Source: Bacillota bacterium
Lineage (GTDB): Bacteria > Bacillota > Clostridia > Oscillospirales > Ruminococcaceae
Direction of reading: 5' to 3'
Assembly (NCBI GenBank): GCA_023395695.1
Contig: JAEWYJ010000264.1
Span: 1 to 11,935, forward strand
Length of the DNA stretch: 11,935 nucleotides
Shown here in pieces: positions 5,881-11,935 of this stretch. The position numbers and the translations under genes are program-made. A model generated the notes under the pieces. The model saw only the letters and a list, made by a program, of their open reading frames with translations. It searched no databases and had not been told where the DNA came from. The first letter of the stretch is position 1. Each line of letters opens with the position of its first letter.

Positions 5881-6255
5881 ATGGCTTCTGAGAAGATCTC
5901 TAAATTTGTTGAAGAAATCAAGACCCTGACCGTTCTCGAGCTCAACGAGCTTGTTAAGGCTATCGAAGAGGAGTTTGGCGTTTCCGCTGCTGCTCCCGTT
6001 ATGATGGCCGGTGCTGCTCCCGCTGCTGCCGCTGCTGAGGAGAAGACCGAGTTTGACGTTATCCTTGTTGAGGCCGGTGCTTCCAAGATGGGCGTTATCA
6101 AGCTCGTTAAGGACGTCTGTGGCCTTGGCCTGAAAGAGGCGAAGGAACTGGTTGACACCGCGCCCAAGCCCCTCAAGTCCGGCATTTCTAAGGCTGACGC
6201 CGACGCGCTGGCCGCTCAGTTCACCGAGGCTGGCGCCAAGGTCGAAGTTAAGTAA
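5881..6255 (+). CDS. rplL: 50S ribosomal protein L7/L12
   Basis: Multicopy acidic stalk protein that recruits elongation and initiation factors and stimulates their GTPase activity. From the start at 5881 it has 124 residues: an N-terminal dimerisation and L10-binding domain (1-33, MASEKISKF onward), an Ala-rich flexible hinge (about 36-55), and a C-terminal factor-binding domain (56-124) with the signature [12 protein letters not shown] (81-92). An ATG two codons earlier at 5875 is also possible: AGGAGG (5865-5870) is 4 bases from 5875 and 10 from 5881. I prefer 5881 because the family typically begins MASEK. A strong terminator follows; rpoB does not. Confidence 0.95.
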   Translation: MASEKISKFVEEIKTLTVLELNELVKAIEEEFGVSAAAPVMMAGAAPAAAAAEEKTEFDVILVEAGASKMGVIKLVKDVCGLGLKEAKELVDTAPKPLKSGISKADADALAAQFTEAGAKVEVK

Positions 6256-6270
6256 GAATATTACTTTATT

Positions 6271-6300
6271 AAAACGCCTCCCGTATGGGGGCGTTTTTTT
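6271..6300 (+). terminator. intrinsic terminator after rplL
   Basis: AAAACGCCTCC (6271-6281) pairs with GGGGGCGTTTT, around a short CCGTAT-type loop, and the stem merges into a run of seven T (6294-6300). It lies 15 bases after the rplL stop and is a textbook rho-independent terminator that ends the ribosomal block. Confidence 0.93.
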
Positions 6301-6432
6301 AATACCCGATTCCAATTAGACCGCCCGGCACCGGTAACTGGAGATTTTCGCCCCAAAAGCAAAGAAAAAATGCATTCTGTGTTTAACTGCTGCTATTTTG
6401 TATGAAAATTATAGAAAAAGTAGTTTAAAGGC

Positions 6433-6461
6433 TTTGCAGTGCCATTAAAATGTACTATAAT
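6433..6461 (+). promoter_or_regulatory. candidate promoter for zapA-dut-maf-mreB
   Basis: TATAAT (6456-6461) is a perfect -10 box. TTTGCA (6433-6438) at 17 bases, or TTGCAG (6434-6439) at 16, is a fair -35. It is in the AT-rich 222-base gap between the rplL terminator and zapA, with about 55 bases of leader. No other strong signal is seen in that gap. Confidence 0.6.
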
Positions 6462-6522
6462 AATTTGTGATACTTTTATTGAATAAAGGTATAGAAAAAG
6501 AAAGGGAGGGCAACGCACTTTT

Positions 6523-6855
6523 ATGATTAATCGCATAAAAATCAGGGTTCTTGAAGCTGCCTATACCATTGCGTCTCCCGAAAGCGAAGACTATGTCCAG
6601 GCGCTGGCGGCAGAGTTGGATGCGCAGGCGCGCGCTCTGATGGATGTTGACGCAAAGCTTTCGCCAAACGCTGCGCTGATTCTTTGCGCAATGGGATACG
6701 CCGACTCTTTTCACAAGAGCGAGCGTTCAGCTGACCATATGCGTTCGCAGCTGACCGGTTATCTGGAGGACGCCAGCAAGGCGCGTGCCGAGCTGGACGA
6801 GGCCAGACGCGAAATTGACAGACTGCGCCGACAGCTTGCTGCCGCCGGAAAATAG
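6523..6855 (+). CDS. zapA: cell division protein ZapA
   Basis: ZapA binds FtsZ and bundles its filaments, stabilising the division ring at midcell. The 110-residue protein has the family layout: a short beta-rich N-terminal head (MINRIKIRVLEAAYTIAS) followed by helices with YVQALAAELDAQARAL (27-42), then a long heptad-like C-terminal coiled coil (about 70-106) for dimerisation. The gene is weakly conserved and assigned by pattern and size. AAAGGGAGGG (6501-6510) lies 12 bases before the ATG, a longer spacing than its neighbours, but no alternative start exists. It heads a unit with dut 37 bases downstream. Confidence 0.85.
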   Translation: MINRIKIRVLEAAYTIASPESEDYVQALAAELDAQARALMDVDAKLSPNAALILCAMGYADSFHKSERSADHMRSQLTGYLEDASKARAELDEARREIDRLRRQLAAAGK

Positions 6856-6892
6856 ATTTTTTTGAAGTTAGCGCAGCAATCGGGAGGATTTT

Positions 6893-7330
6893 ATGACACT
6901 GCAAATAAAGCGGGTACGCACCCATGCGGTGCTGCCCGAGCGGGCTACTCAGGGCTCGGCGGGGCTGGATCTCAGAGCCTGCACAGTCGGGGAAACCTGT
7001 ATTATGCCCGGAGAGACCGCGGTTTTGCCGACAGGGCTGGCCGTCGCGCTGCCACAGGGCAGCGTAGGGCTGGTTTTTGGCCGTAGCGGGCTGGGTATCC
7101 GTCATGGGATTGTGCCTGCCAATGCGGTTGGCGTTATCGACGCCGACTATCGCGGCGAGGTTATGGTCGGATTGACAAACCATTCGGCCCAACCCTACAT
7201 TATTGTTCCCGGCGACCGTATTGCACAGCTTGTTATTCTGCCGGTGCTGGCGCCGCTAATTGAAGAAGTTCATAATCTTTCAGAAACCGGGCGCGGCGAA
7301 GGCGGATTTGGCTCAACCGGGAAGGAATGA
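6893..7330 (+). CDS. dut: deoxyuridine 5'-triphosphate nucleotidohydrolase (dUTPase)
   Basis: Hydrolyses dUTP to dUMP and pyrophosphate, which keeps uracil out of DNA and supplies dUMP for thymidylate synthesis. All five motifs of the trimeric dUTPase family are present in 145 residues: I AGLDLRA (23-29), II GRSGLG (63-68), III GVIDADYRGE (80-89) with the catalytic Asp83 and Tyr86, IV GDRIAQLVI (107-115), and V RGEGGFGSTG (134-143) in the mobile C-terminal arm. Motif II has GRSGLG where PRSGLA is commoner. GGAGG at 6883-6887 sets the start. It is the second gene of the zapA unit. Confidence 0.96.
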   Translation: MTLQIKRVRTHAVLPERATQGSAGLDLRACTVGETCIMPGETAVLPTGLAVALPQGSVGLVFGRSGLGIRHGIVPANAVGVIDADYRGEVMVGLTNHSAQPYIIVPGDRIAQLVILPVLAPLIEEVHNLSETGRGEGGFGSTGKE

Positions 7331-7337
7331 CAGCAAC

Positions 7338-7607
7338 GTGAAGCTTAAACGCAACCTTGTCTTTTTGTTTTTTCTGCTGGCCGGTATTATTGTCGGGGCG
7401 CTGTTGGCCTCTTTGGGACAGCAAACCGCTTTTTTAAGCTGGTTGGCCTATGGCAAAACGGTGGGTATATCGGTGGCCGATCCGCTGATTTTGGATTTGT
7501 CGATGCTGCGCATGGCGTTTGGACTGGAAATAGGCGTTAACGTCGCGCAGATTATTACAATTACAATTTCGCTGCTTATTTATAAAAGCGTCTCGCAGAA
7601 GCTGTGA
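7338..7607 (+). CDS. DUF4321 domain-containing membrane protein
   Basis: An 89-residue membrane protein of unknown function that I match to DUF4321, a family of small Firmicute proteins commonly found next to maf. A basic N-terminus (KLKRN) leads into a first hydrophobic segment (about 7-28), then a loop with SWLAYGKTVGIS (34-45) and the family-like LDLSMLRMAFGLEIGVNVAQI (roughly 52-72), and a second hydrophobic segment (about 66-84). The GTG at 7338 is chosen: AAGGA at 7322-7326 lies before it and the hydrophobic start matches family length. An earlier in-frame ATG at 7260 lies inside dut. It is 7 bases after dut and 21 before maf, so clearly in the operon. Confidence 0.78.
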   Translation: MKLKRNLVFLFFLLAGIIVGALLASLGQQTAFLSWLAYGKTVGISVADPLILDLSMLRMAFGLEIGVNVAQIITITISLLIYKSVSQKL

Positions 7608-7628
7608 CGCGAAGGAGCTTTTAAACCT

Positions 7629-8198
7629 ATGGCGCTTATTCTGGCATCCGCTTCTCCCAGACGCTTTGAGCTTTTAAAACTGATCACCAAGGATTTTTTG
7701 GTTGTAACTTCTCAGGCCGACGAGACACTGCCTTCCGGCATTTTGCTGCCGCAGGCCGTCATGCTGCTGGCGCAGCGAAAGGCCGAGGCTGTGGCCGTAC
7801 AACATCCTGGCGACGTCATTATAGGGGCCGATACCATTGTCGCATTAGGCGACCGCATCTTTGGCAAGCCGTGTGACCGCGGACAAGCTGCGGATATGCT
7901 GGCTGCGCTTTCCGGTAAAACCCACGAGGTGTATACCGGCGTCTGCATTTGCCATGCGGGCAAGGCCGATTGCTTTTGTGGCATCACCGGCGTCACCTTT
8001 GCCGAGCTGAATTGTCAGGAGATTGCAGACTATGTGGCGAGCGGAGAACCGGCCGACAAGGCGGGGGCCTATGGCATACAGGGGCTGGGTGCCCGGTTCA
8101 TTACAGGCATAGCGGGGGACTATTACACCGTGGTAGGCCTCCCTGTTCAGGCATTATATCAGGCGCTGCGGCAAAAAGGCCTGCTGGCATCTTTATAA
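7629..8198 (+). CDS. maf: Maf-family nucleoside triphosphate pyrophosphatase
   Basis: Maf proteins hydrolyse non-canonical or UTP/dTTP-type nucleotides to monophosphates and pyrophosphate, and Maf overproduction blocks septation in Bacillus. The 189 residues carry the family motifs: LASASPRR (5-12, phosphate binding), GADTIV (66-71, with the catalytic Asp68), GKP (79-81), [12 protein letters not shown] (94-105), and [14 protein letters not shown] (139-152). These resemble the dTTP/UTP pyrophosphatase branch, though substrate assignment from motifs is tentative. AAGGAG (7613-7618) sets the start. mreB follows after 58 bases; radC, often found between maf and mreB in Firmicutes, is not there. 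Confidence 0.95.
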   Translation: MALILASASPRRFELLKLITKDFLVVTSQADETLPSGILLPQAVMLLAQRKAEAVAVQHPGDVIIGADTIVALGDRIFGKPCDRGQAADMLAALSGKTHEVYTGVCICHAGKADCFCGITGVTFAELNCQEIADYVASGEPADKAGAYGIQGLGARFITGIAGDYYTVVGLPVQALYQALRQKGLLASL

Positions 8199-8256
8199 AT
8201 TTAAAATTTCGGGCTTTTATAAAACGTCTTTTGATTTTAGTCTAGGAGGAAAAAAC

Positions 8257-9279
8257 ATGTTTTCTTTTTCCAAGGATATCGGCATCGACCTTGGCACCGC
8301 CAACACCCTCGTATTTATGAAAGGCAAGGGCATTATTCTGCGCGAGCCCTCGGTTGTGGCGGTGGATACCCGCAAGGATGAAGTTCTTTATGTCGGGCAG
8401 GAGGCCAAGGAGGTCATTGGCAGAACGCCCGGCTCCATTGTTGCAATGCGCCCGCTAAAGGACGGTGTTATCGCCGACTTTGATATTACGGCCAACATGC
8501 TCCAGCGTTTTATCAAGAAGGTATGCGGCAATTCCTTTTTGGCGCGTCCAAATATTGTCATCTGCATCTCCTCGGGTGTGACCGAGGTCGAGCGCCGCGC
8601 CGTGCGCGAAGCGGCGGTGGCGGCGGGCGGCAGACGCGTTTCTATTATTGAAGAACCCATGGCGGCCGCTATCGGCGCCGGGCTGCCCGTGGCGGAAGCA
8701 ACCGGCAGTATGGTGGTGGATATTGGCGGTGGCACGAGCGAGGTGGCCGTTATCTCGCTGGGCGGTATTGTAACGGCGCGCTCGGTGCGTGTGGGCGGCG
8801 ACGCCTTTGACTTTGCCATCATTCAATACATTAAGCGCAAGCACAATTTGCTTATCGGTGAGCGCACCGCCGAGCAGATTAAAATTGATATTGGCTCCGC
8901 CTACCCTTACGAGGAAGAGGTTAACATGGACATTAAGGGCCGGAACCTTGTCGACGGCCTGCCTAAAAATATTACGATTACGCCCAAGGAGATCCGCGAG
9001 GCGCTGGCCGACTCTATTTCGTCGGTGCTCGACGCCATTAAGACCACTCTTGAGCGCACGCCGCCCGAGCTTGCGGCCGACATTATCGACCATGGTATTA
9101 TGCTGACCGGCGGCGGCGCTATGCTGCGCGGGCTGGACAAGCTGGTTTCTAAGGAGACCGGCATCAATGTGCTTATTGCAGAAAACCCATTGGATTGCGT
9201 AGCGGTTGGCACCGGACGGGTGCTCGAGGATATTGACCGCCTGCGGGATGTGCTCTCCAACGGCGAGGACAAGCGCTGA
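8257..9279 (+). CDS. mreB: rod shape-determining protein MreB
   Basis: Bacterial actin that forms ATP-dependent membrane-bound filaments and steers lateral wall synthesis. The 340 residues match the family. Motifs in order are phosphate-1 [10 protein letters not shown] (8-17), [13 protein letters not shown] (132-144) with the ATPase glutamate region, phosphate-2 [10 protein letters not shown] (153-162), and the adenosine motif [13 protein letters not shown] (280-292). The short N-terminus MFSFSK could help membrane contact. AGGAGGA (8244-8250) precedes the ATG. Unlike the common mreBCD arrangement, a strong terminator and a 202-base gap separate it from mreC. Mbl or MreBH are paralogues that look similar; the mreCD neighbourhood favours MreB. 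Confidence 0.97.
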   Translation: MFSFSKDIGIDLGTANTLVFMKGKGIILREPSVVAVDTRKDEVLYVGQEAKEVIGRTPGSIVAMRPLKDGVIADFDITANMLQRFIKKVCGNSFLARPNIVICISSGVTEVERRAVREAAVAAGGRRVSIIEEPMAAAIGAGLPVAEATGSMVVDIGGGTSEVAVISLGGIVTARSVRVGGDAFDFAIIQYIKRKHNLLIGERTAEQIKIDIGSAYPYEEEVNMDIKGRNLVDGLPKNITITPKEIREALADSISSVLDAIKTTLERTPPELAADIIDHGIMLTGGGAMLRGLDKLVSKETGINVLIAENPLDCVAVGTGRVLEDIDRLRDVLSNGEDKR

Positions 9280-9314
9280 CAACAGCCTCGCACCCGCGCA
9301 AAACACGATGATGC

Positions 9315-9363
9315 CAGGCAGGTGCAAAGGGCGTAGCTGGCGGCCTTGCACCTGTCTGTTTTT
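9315..9363 (+). terminator. intrinsic terminator between mreB and mreC
   Basis: CAGGCAGGTGCAAAGG (9315-9330) pairs with CCTTGCACCTGTCTG (9344-9358), with one bulged A and one G-T pair, around a 13-base loop. Five T (9359-9363) follow. With about 15 base pairs it is among the strongest terminators here. It lies 35 bases after the mreB stop and should end or strongly reduce transcription from zapA-mreB. Confidence 0.87.
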
Positions 9364-9423
9364 AAAGCCTCGGGCCTTGCGCGTCGTATGTGTTGCGTAT
9401 GCTTGCCGGTTAGGCGGCCTGCC

Positions 9424-9452
9424 TTGCGCCACGGCAATGATATTCCTTTAAT
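9424..9452 (+). promoter_or_regulatory. candidate promoter for mreC-mreD-pbp2
   Basis: TTGCGC (9424-9429, four of six) and TTTAAT (9447-9452, five of six) are 17 bases apart, downstream of the mreB terminator and 30 bases before mreC. A promoter is expected here because of the terminator; the match itself is moderate. Confidence 0.45.
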
Positions 9453-9481
9453 TTAGCGCATCAACATCGGGAGGTGACTGC

Positions 9482-10333
9482 ATGGACGATTTTTTTAAGA
9501 GTCGGCACTTTAAAATATTAGCGCTGCTTTTGGCGCTGGTATTTGCTTTTACGCTGCGCGCTGCCCACACGGGAACGGCAATTCCGATGATTTCGCAGGT
9601 CACCGCATGGCTGTTGACGCCGCTGCAGCGCGGCAGTGCCCAGTTGACCTATAGCATTGAGGCCGCCTTGACGGAATATTTTTCGGGGCCGCGGCTTGCG
9701 GACGAAAACGATCGTCTGCGCACCGAAAATGCCGGTCTGCGCAGCCGGCTCGTGGAGTACGAACGGCTGAAGGCCGAAAATGACCAACTGAAAAACTATC
9801 TTGAAATAAAGGAAAAGAACCCCGATTTTGATTTTGAACCCGCAATGGTCATTGGGCGTGACGCGGCGGACCGCTTCTTTTGGTTTACCTTTGATACGGG
9901 CAGCAGCGACGGCGTCGCCGAGAACGACCCGGTCATCACGCAAGAAGGACTGGTCGGCGTGGTACAGGAGGTGGGCATCACCCACTCTAAGGTGCTGACT
10001 GTTCTCGACGTCATGGTCGAGGTTGGCACAATTAATACCGGCACGCGGGAAATCGGCGTGACGACCGGTGAGCTTGCCCTGGCGGAGCAGGGCCTGCTGC
10101 GCCTGTCCTATCTGCCGCGGGAATCAAATGCCAAGGCGGGCGACCTGATAGCCACAACCGGCGTTGGCGGGCTGTTCCCCAGAGAGCTGGTCATAGGCAC
10201 GATTAAGGAGATTTTTCCTGACAGTCAGGGGGTGTCGCTCTATGCGGTAATTTCACCGCCTGCCGATATTCGTACTGTCCGCGATGTTTTGGTTATCAAG
10301 CACTTTGAAGGACAGGCCTCTGCCGAAAAATAG
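9482..10333 (+). CDS. mreC: rod shape-determining protein MreC
   Basis: Bitopic elongasome protein whose extracytoplasmic part binds and activates PBP2. The 283 residues show a short cytoplasmic end, one membrane helix (about 10-28), a coiled coil (about 72-113, with LADENDRLRTENAGLRSRL-like heptads), and the two-barrel beta domain (about 115-275) with FDTGSSDGVAENDPVI (137-152), GLVGVV (156-161) and TTGVGGLFPRELVIG (225-239). These are standard MreC features. GGAGGTGA (9470-9477) sets the start. The stop codon overlaps the mreD ribosome binding site. Confidence 0.96.
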   Translation: MDDFFKSRHFKILALLLALVFAFTLRAAHTGTAIPMISQVTAWLLTPLQRGSAQLTYSIEAALTEYFSGPRLADENDRLRTENAGLRSRLVEYERLKAENDQLKNYLEIKEKNPDFDFEPAMVIGRDAADRFFWFTFDTGSSDGVAENDPVITQEGLVGVVQEVGITHSKVLTVLDVMVEVGTINTGTREIGVTTGELALAEQGLLRLSYLPRESNAKAGDLIATTGVGGLFPRELVIGTIKEIFPDSQGVSLYAVISPPADIRTVRDVLVIKHFEGQASAEK

Positions 10334-10343
10334 GAGAATTATA

Positions 10344-10868
10344 TTGGAACAAAAGACACTCAGGCTTTTTATTCTTAAAAACATTATCTATACCATTTTG
10401 GTTTTAATTTGTTATATTTTGCAGGAAACTCCCCGTCTGCTGGTCATTGGGAACGTGCGCCCTGTTCTGGTTATTTCGGTCATTGCGGCAATCGCAATGG
10501 TTGAGGGCGAGTTTGCCGGGGGACTTTTTGGTTTGCTCGGCGGCGTTTTATGCGATACCGCCGCTTTTCATATCTTTGGTGTCGCCCCAATATTCTTTCT
10601 GATACTGGGCTGCTCCTGCGGGCTTCTTGTAATCTATCTTATTCAGCCCAATGTCAAGACGGCTTTTCTGCTTTGCGGCGGGTTTGCACTCGTTTATGGC
10701 GTAATTGCACATTATCTTATTTACGGGCTTTGGGGCTATGCGGGGGCTAACCGCCTGCTGATTGTTAAAACGCTGCCCAGTGCGGTTTATACGGCATTGT
10801 TCGGCATGGCTGCCTTTTTACTGGTGCGATGGATTAGCGCCCGGTTCGAAGAAAAGCTTTTGGATTGA
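10344..10868 (+). CDS. mreD: rod shape-determining protein MreD
   Basis: Polytopic membrane partner of MreC in the elongasome. The predicted 174-residue protein is strongly hydrophobic, with about five or six membrane segments (roughly 9-28, 37-54, 56-73, 82-100, 106-127 and 147-164). It includes EGEFAGGLFGLLGGVLCD (54-71), which matches the family pattern of a glycine-rich helix ending in Asp. The start is a TTG at 10344 with AGGAG (10332-10336) about 7 bases before it; no ATG or GTG near that site fits, and earlier in-frame codons lie inside mreC. The Shine-Dalgarno sequence overlaps the mreC stop, which implies translational coupling. Confidence 0.92.
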   Translation: MEQKTLRLFILKNIIYTILVLICYILQETPRLLVIGNVRPVLVISVIAAIAMVEGEFAGGLFGLLGGVLCDTAAFHIFGVAPIFFLILGCSCGLLVIYLIQPNVKTAFLLCGGFALVYGVIAHYLIYGLWGYAGANRLLIVKTLPSAVYTALFGMAAFLLVRWISARFEEKLLD

Positions 10869-10901
10869 TTTTATGCCGCTTAGCAAAGGAGGTGCGTGAG
10901 C

Positions 10902-11935
10902 ATGAAGATTTCGCAGGAAAAATTCCGGCTGATAACGCTGGGCGTTATTGTCTGGCTGATATTCAGCCTGTTTTTGTTCAGGCTTGCGCAGGTGCAGATT
11001 GTCTCGGGCGCCGACTATCTCGCCAGACAGCAGCAGGGCAGCAGCAGAACACAGGTTATTAAAGCGGCGCGCGGAGAAATTGTCGACCGGCAGGGCCGGC
11101 CCTTCTCGTATAACGAGGCCTGCTACAACCTTGTGTTTGACCGTGCGCTGGCGCCTGATGGCAGCGAGAACGAAACCATTTTAAAGCTGCTCCGCGTAAT
11201 GCGCGAAGCTAACCAGAGCTGGATTGACAACCTGCCGTTGGCGGTTGCCGAAAACGGCGTGGCCTTTACCGGAGACGGGGACGCGGTTGCGCGGCTGCGC
11301 AAGCACCTTGGCACCAACAGCTACACCGAGGCGCAGGATGTCTTTTACTGGCTGCGCCAGCGCTATCATTTAACGGACCAGCCTGCCGATCCCGACGCAC
11401 AGTGGTTTTCAGCCCTCCCGCCCGACGAACTGGCGTGGCTCCGAGCGCTTTCAGATCAGGATGCGCGCGATATTGCCGGCGTGCGTTACGAGATGGAGCG
11501 CAAAGGGTATTCGCTTTCGGTGCGCTATACCTTCGCCGAGAATATTTCGCTTGAGACAGCGGTGCTGATACGCCAGATGAACAATGCGCTGCCGGGTGTT
11601 GAGGTTGTTGAGACCGCCCGGCGCGGCTATGTGGACGGCGACCTGGCGCCGCACATCATCGGACGCATCGGCGCCATTTTCGCCGATGAGCTTGAGAGCT
11701 ATCTTTCCCAGAACAAGGGCTATACCCGTGAGGACCTTGTGGGCAAGGAGGGGATTGAGCGTGCGTTTGAGCCGTCGCTGCGCGGCGTTGACGGTGTGCG
11801 CAGAATCGATTTGGACGCCAATTATCATGTCGTGGATATTACCGAGGAGCAGGCGGCCGTGCCGGGCAATACGCTGGTATTAACGCTGGATAAGGATATT
11901 CAGCGTGCAGCCCGTGACGCCTTGATTAACGAGAT
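10902..11935 (+). CDS. mrdA: class B penicillin-binding protein, PBP2/MrdA-like, 5' part
   Basis: Transpeptidase that cross-links peptidoglycan during elongation, working with RodA and MreCD. 344 residues are seen before the window ends; the transpeptidase domain with its SxxK serine lies beyond it, so activity cannot be judged. Visible parts are a short cytoplasmic end, one membrane helix (about 9-28), the conserved ARGEIVDRQGRPFSYNE (57-73), a long pedestal, IIGRIG (252-257), and GKEGIERAFEPSLRGVDG (281-298), which precedes the catalytic domain in PBP2-type proteins. LVLTLDKDIQ (325-334) is at its edge. AAAGGAGGTG (10885-10894) sets the ATG. The place directly after mreD supports PBP2; a SpoVD/FtsI-type relative is less likely. 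Confidence 0.9.
   Translation, partial: MKISQEKFRLITLGVIVWLIFSLFLFRLAQVQIVSGADYLARQQQGSSRTQVIKAARGEIVDRQGRPFSYNEACYNLVFDRALAPDGSENETILKLLRVMREANQSWIDNLPLAVAENGVAFTGDGDAVARLRKHLGTNSYTEAQDVFYWLRQRYHLTDQPADPDAQWFSALPPDELAWLRALSDQDARDIAGVRYEMERKGYSLSVRYTFAENISLETAVLIRQMNNALPGVEVVETARRGYVDGDLAPHIIGRIGAIFADELESYLSQNKGYTREDLVGKEGIERAFEPSLRGVDGVRRIDLDANYHVVDITEEQAAVPGNTLVLTLDKDIQRAARDALINE

Noticed and set aside
8190..8250. Possible promoter directly before mreB (TATAAA at 8194 and 8218)
   Set aside because: AT-rich matches to a -10 box only; no -35 at suitable distance from either.
8455..9432. 325-codon minus-strand frame opposite mreB
   Set aside because: Antisense shadow of mreB that also runs through the terminator; no domain recognised.

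Overview
The window looks like core chromosome of a low-to-moderate-GC Gram-positive bacterium, most likely a member of Clostridia (Oscillospiraceae/Ruminococcaceae-like). The grounds are strong AGGAGG-type ribosome binding sites before nearly every gene, a DUF4321 membrane protein beside maf, Firmicute-type ribosomal leader RNAs and the gene order. The placement is an inference from gene content, not a search result. I see no mobile element, CRISPR array, tRNA or rRNA.

Region 1 (1-2291): the 3' end of a dihydrouridine synthase gene (dus) on the plus strand converges on a lone DegT/DnrJ/EryC1/StrS-type PLP aminotransferase gene on the minus strand. A 348-base non-coding gap with several hairpins separates them. 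A second, AT-rich gap separates the aminotransferase from the next operon, which runs the opposite way.

Region 2 (2292-6300): rpmG-secE-nusG-rplK-rplA, then a terminator, a small PptA-like tautomerase gene, and a strong promoter driving rplJ-rplL. These genes supply ribosomal proteins L33, L11, L1, L10 and L7/L12, the Sec translocase subunit SecE and the elongation factor NusG. Two feedback RNA elements are visible: a probable L1-binding site before rplK, and an L10-type leader with a transcription attenuator before rplJ. The block closes with a strong terminator after rplL. rpoB, the usual next gene, is absent here.

Region 3 (6433-11935): a division and cell-shape block. zapA (FtsZ-ring regulator), dut (dUTPase), a DUF4321 membrane protein, maf (nucleotide pyrophosphatase) and mreB lie close together. 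A strong intrinsic terminator and a candidate promoter follow, then mreC, mreD and the start of a class B penicillin-binding protein (PBP2/MrdA-like) cut off by the window end. MreB, MreC, MreD and PBP2 together form the elongasome that guides lateral wall synthesis; ZapA belongs to the divisome.

Nothing here requires a previously undescribed system. The most interesting points are the insertion of a tautomerase gene in the L11-L1/L10-L12 cluster, the loss of rpoB linkage, a near-duplicate of the rplK ribosome-binding region inside the putative L1-binding leader, and a transcription break between mreB and mreC whose stem sequence recurs in the dus/aminotransferase gap.
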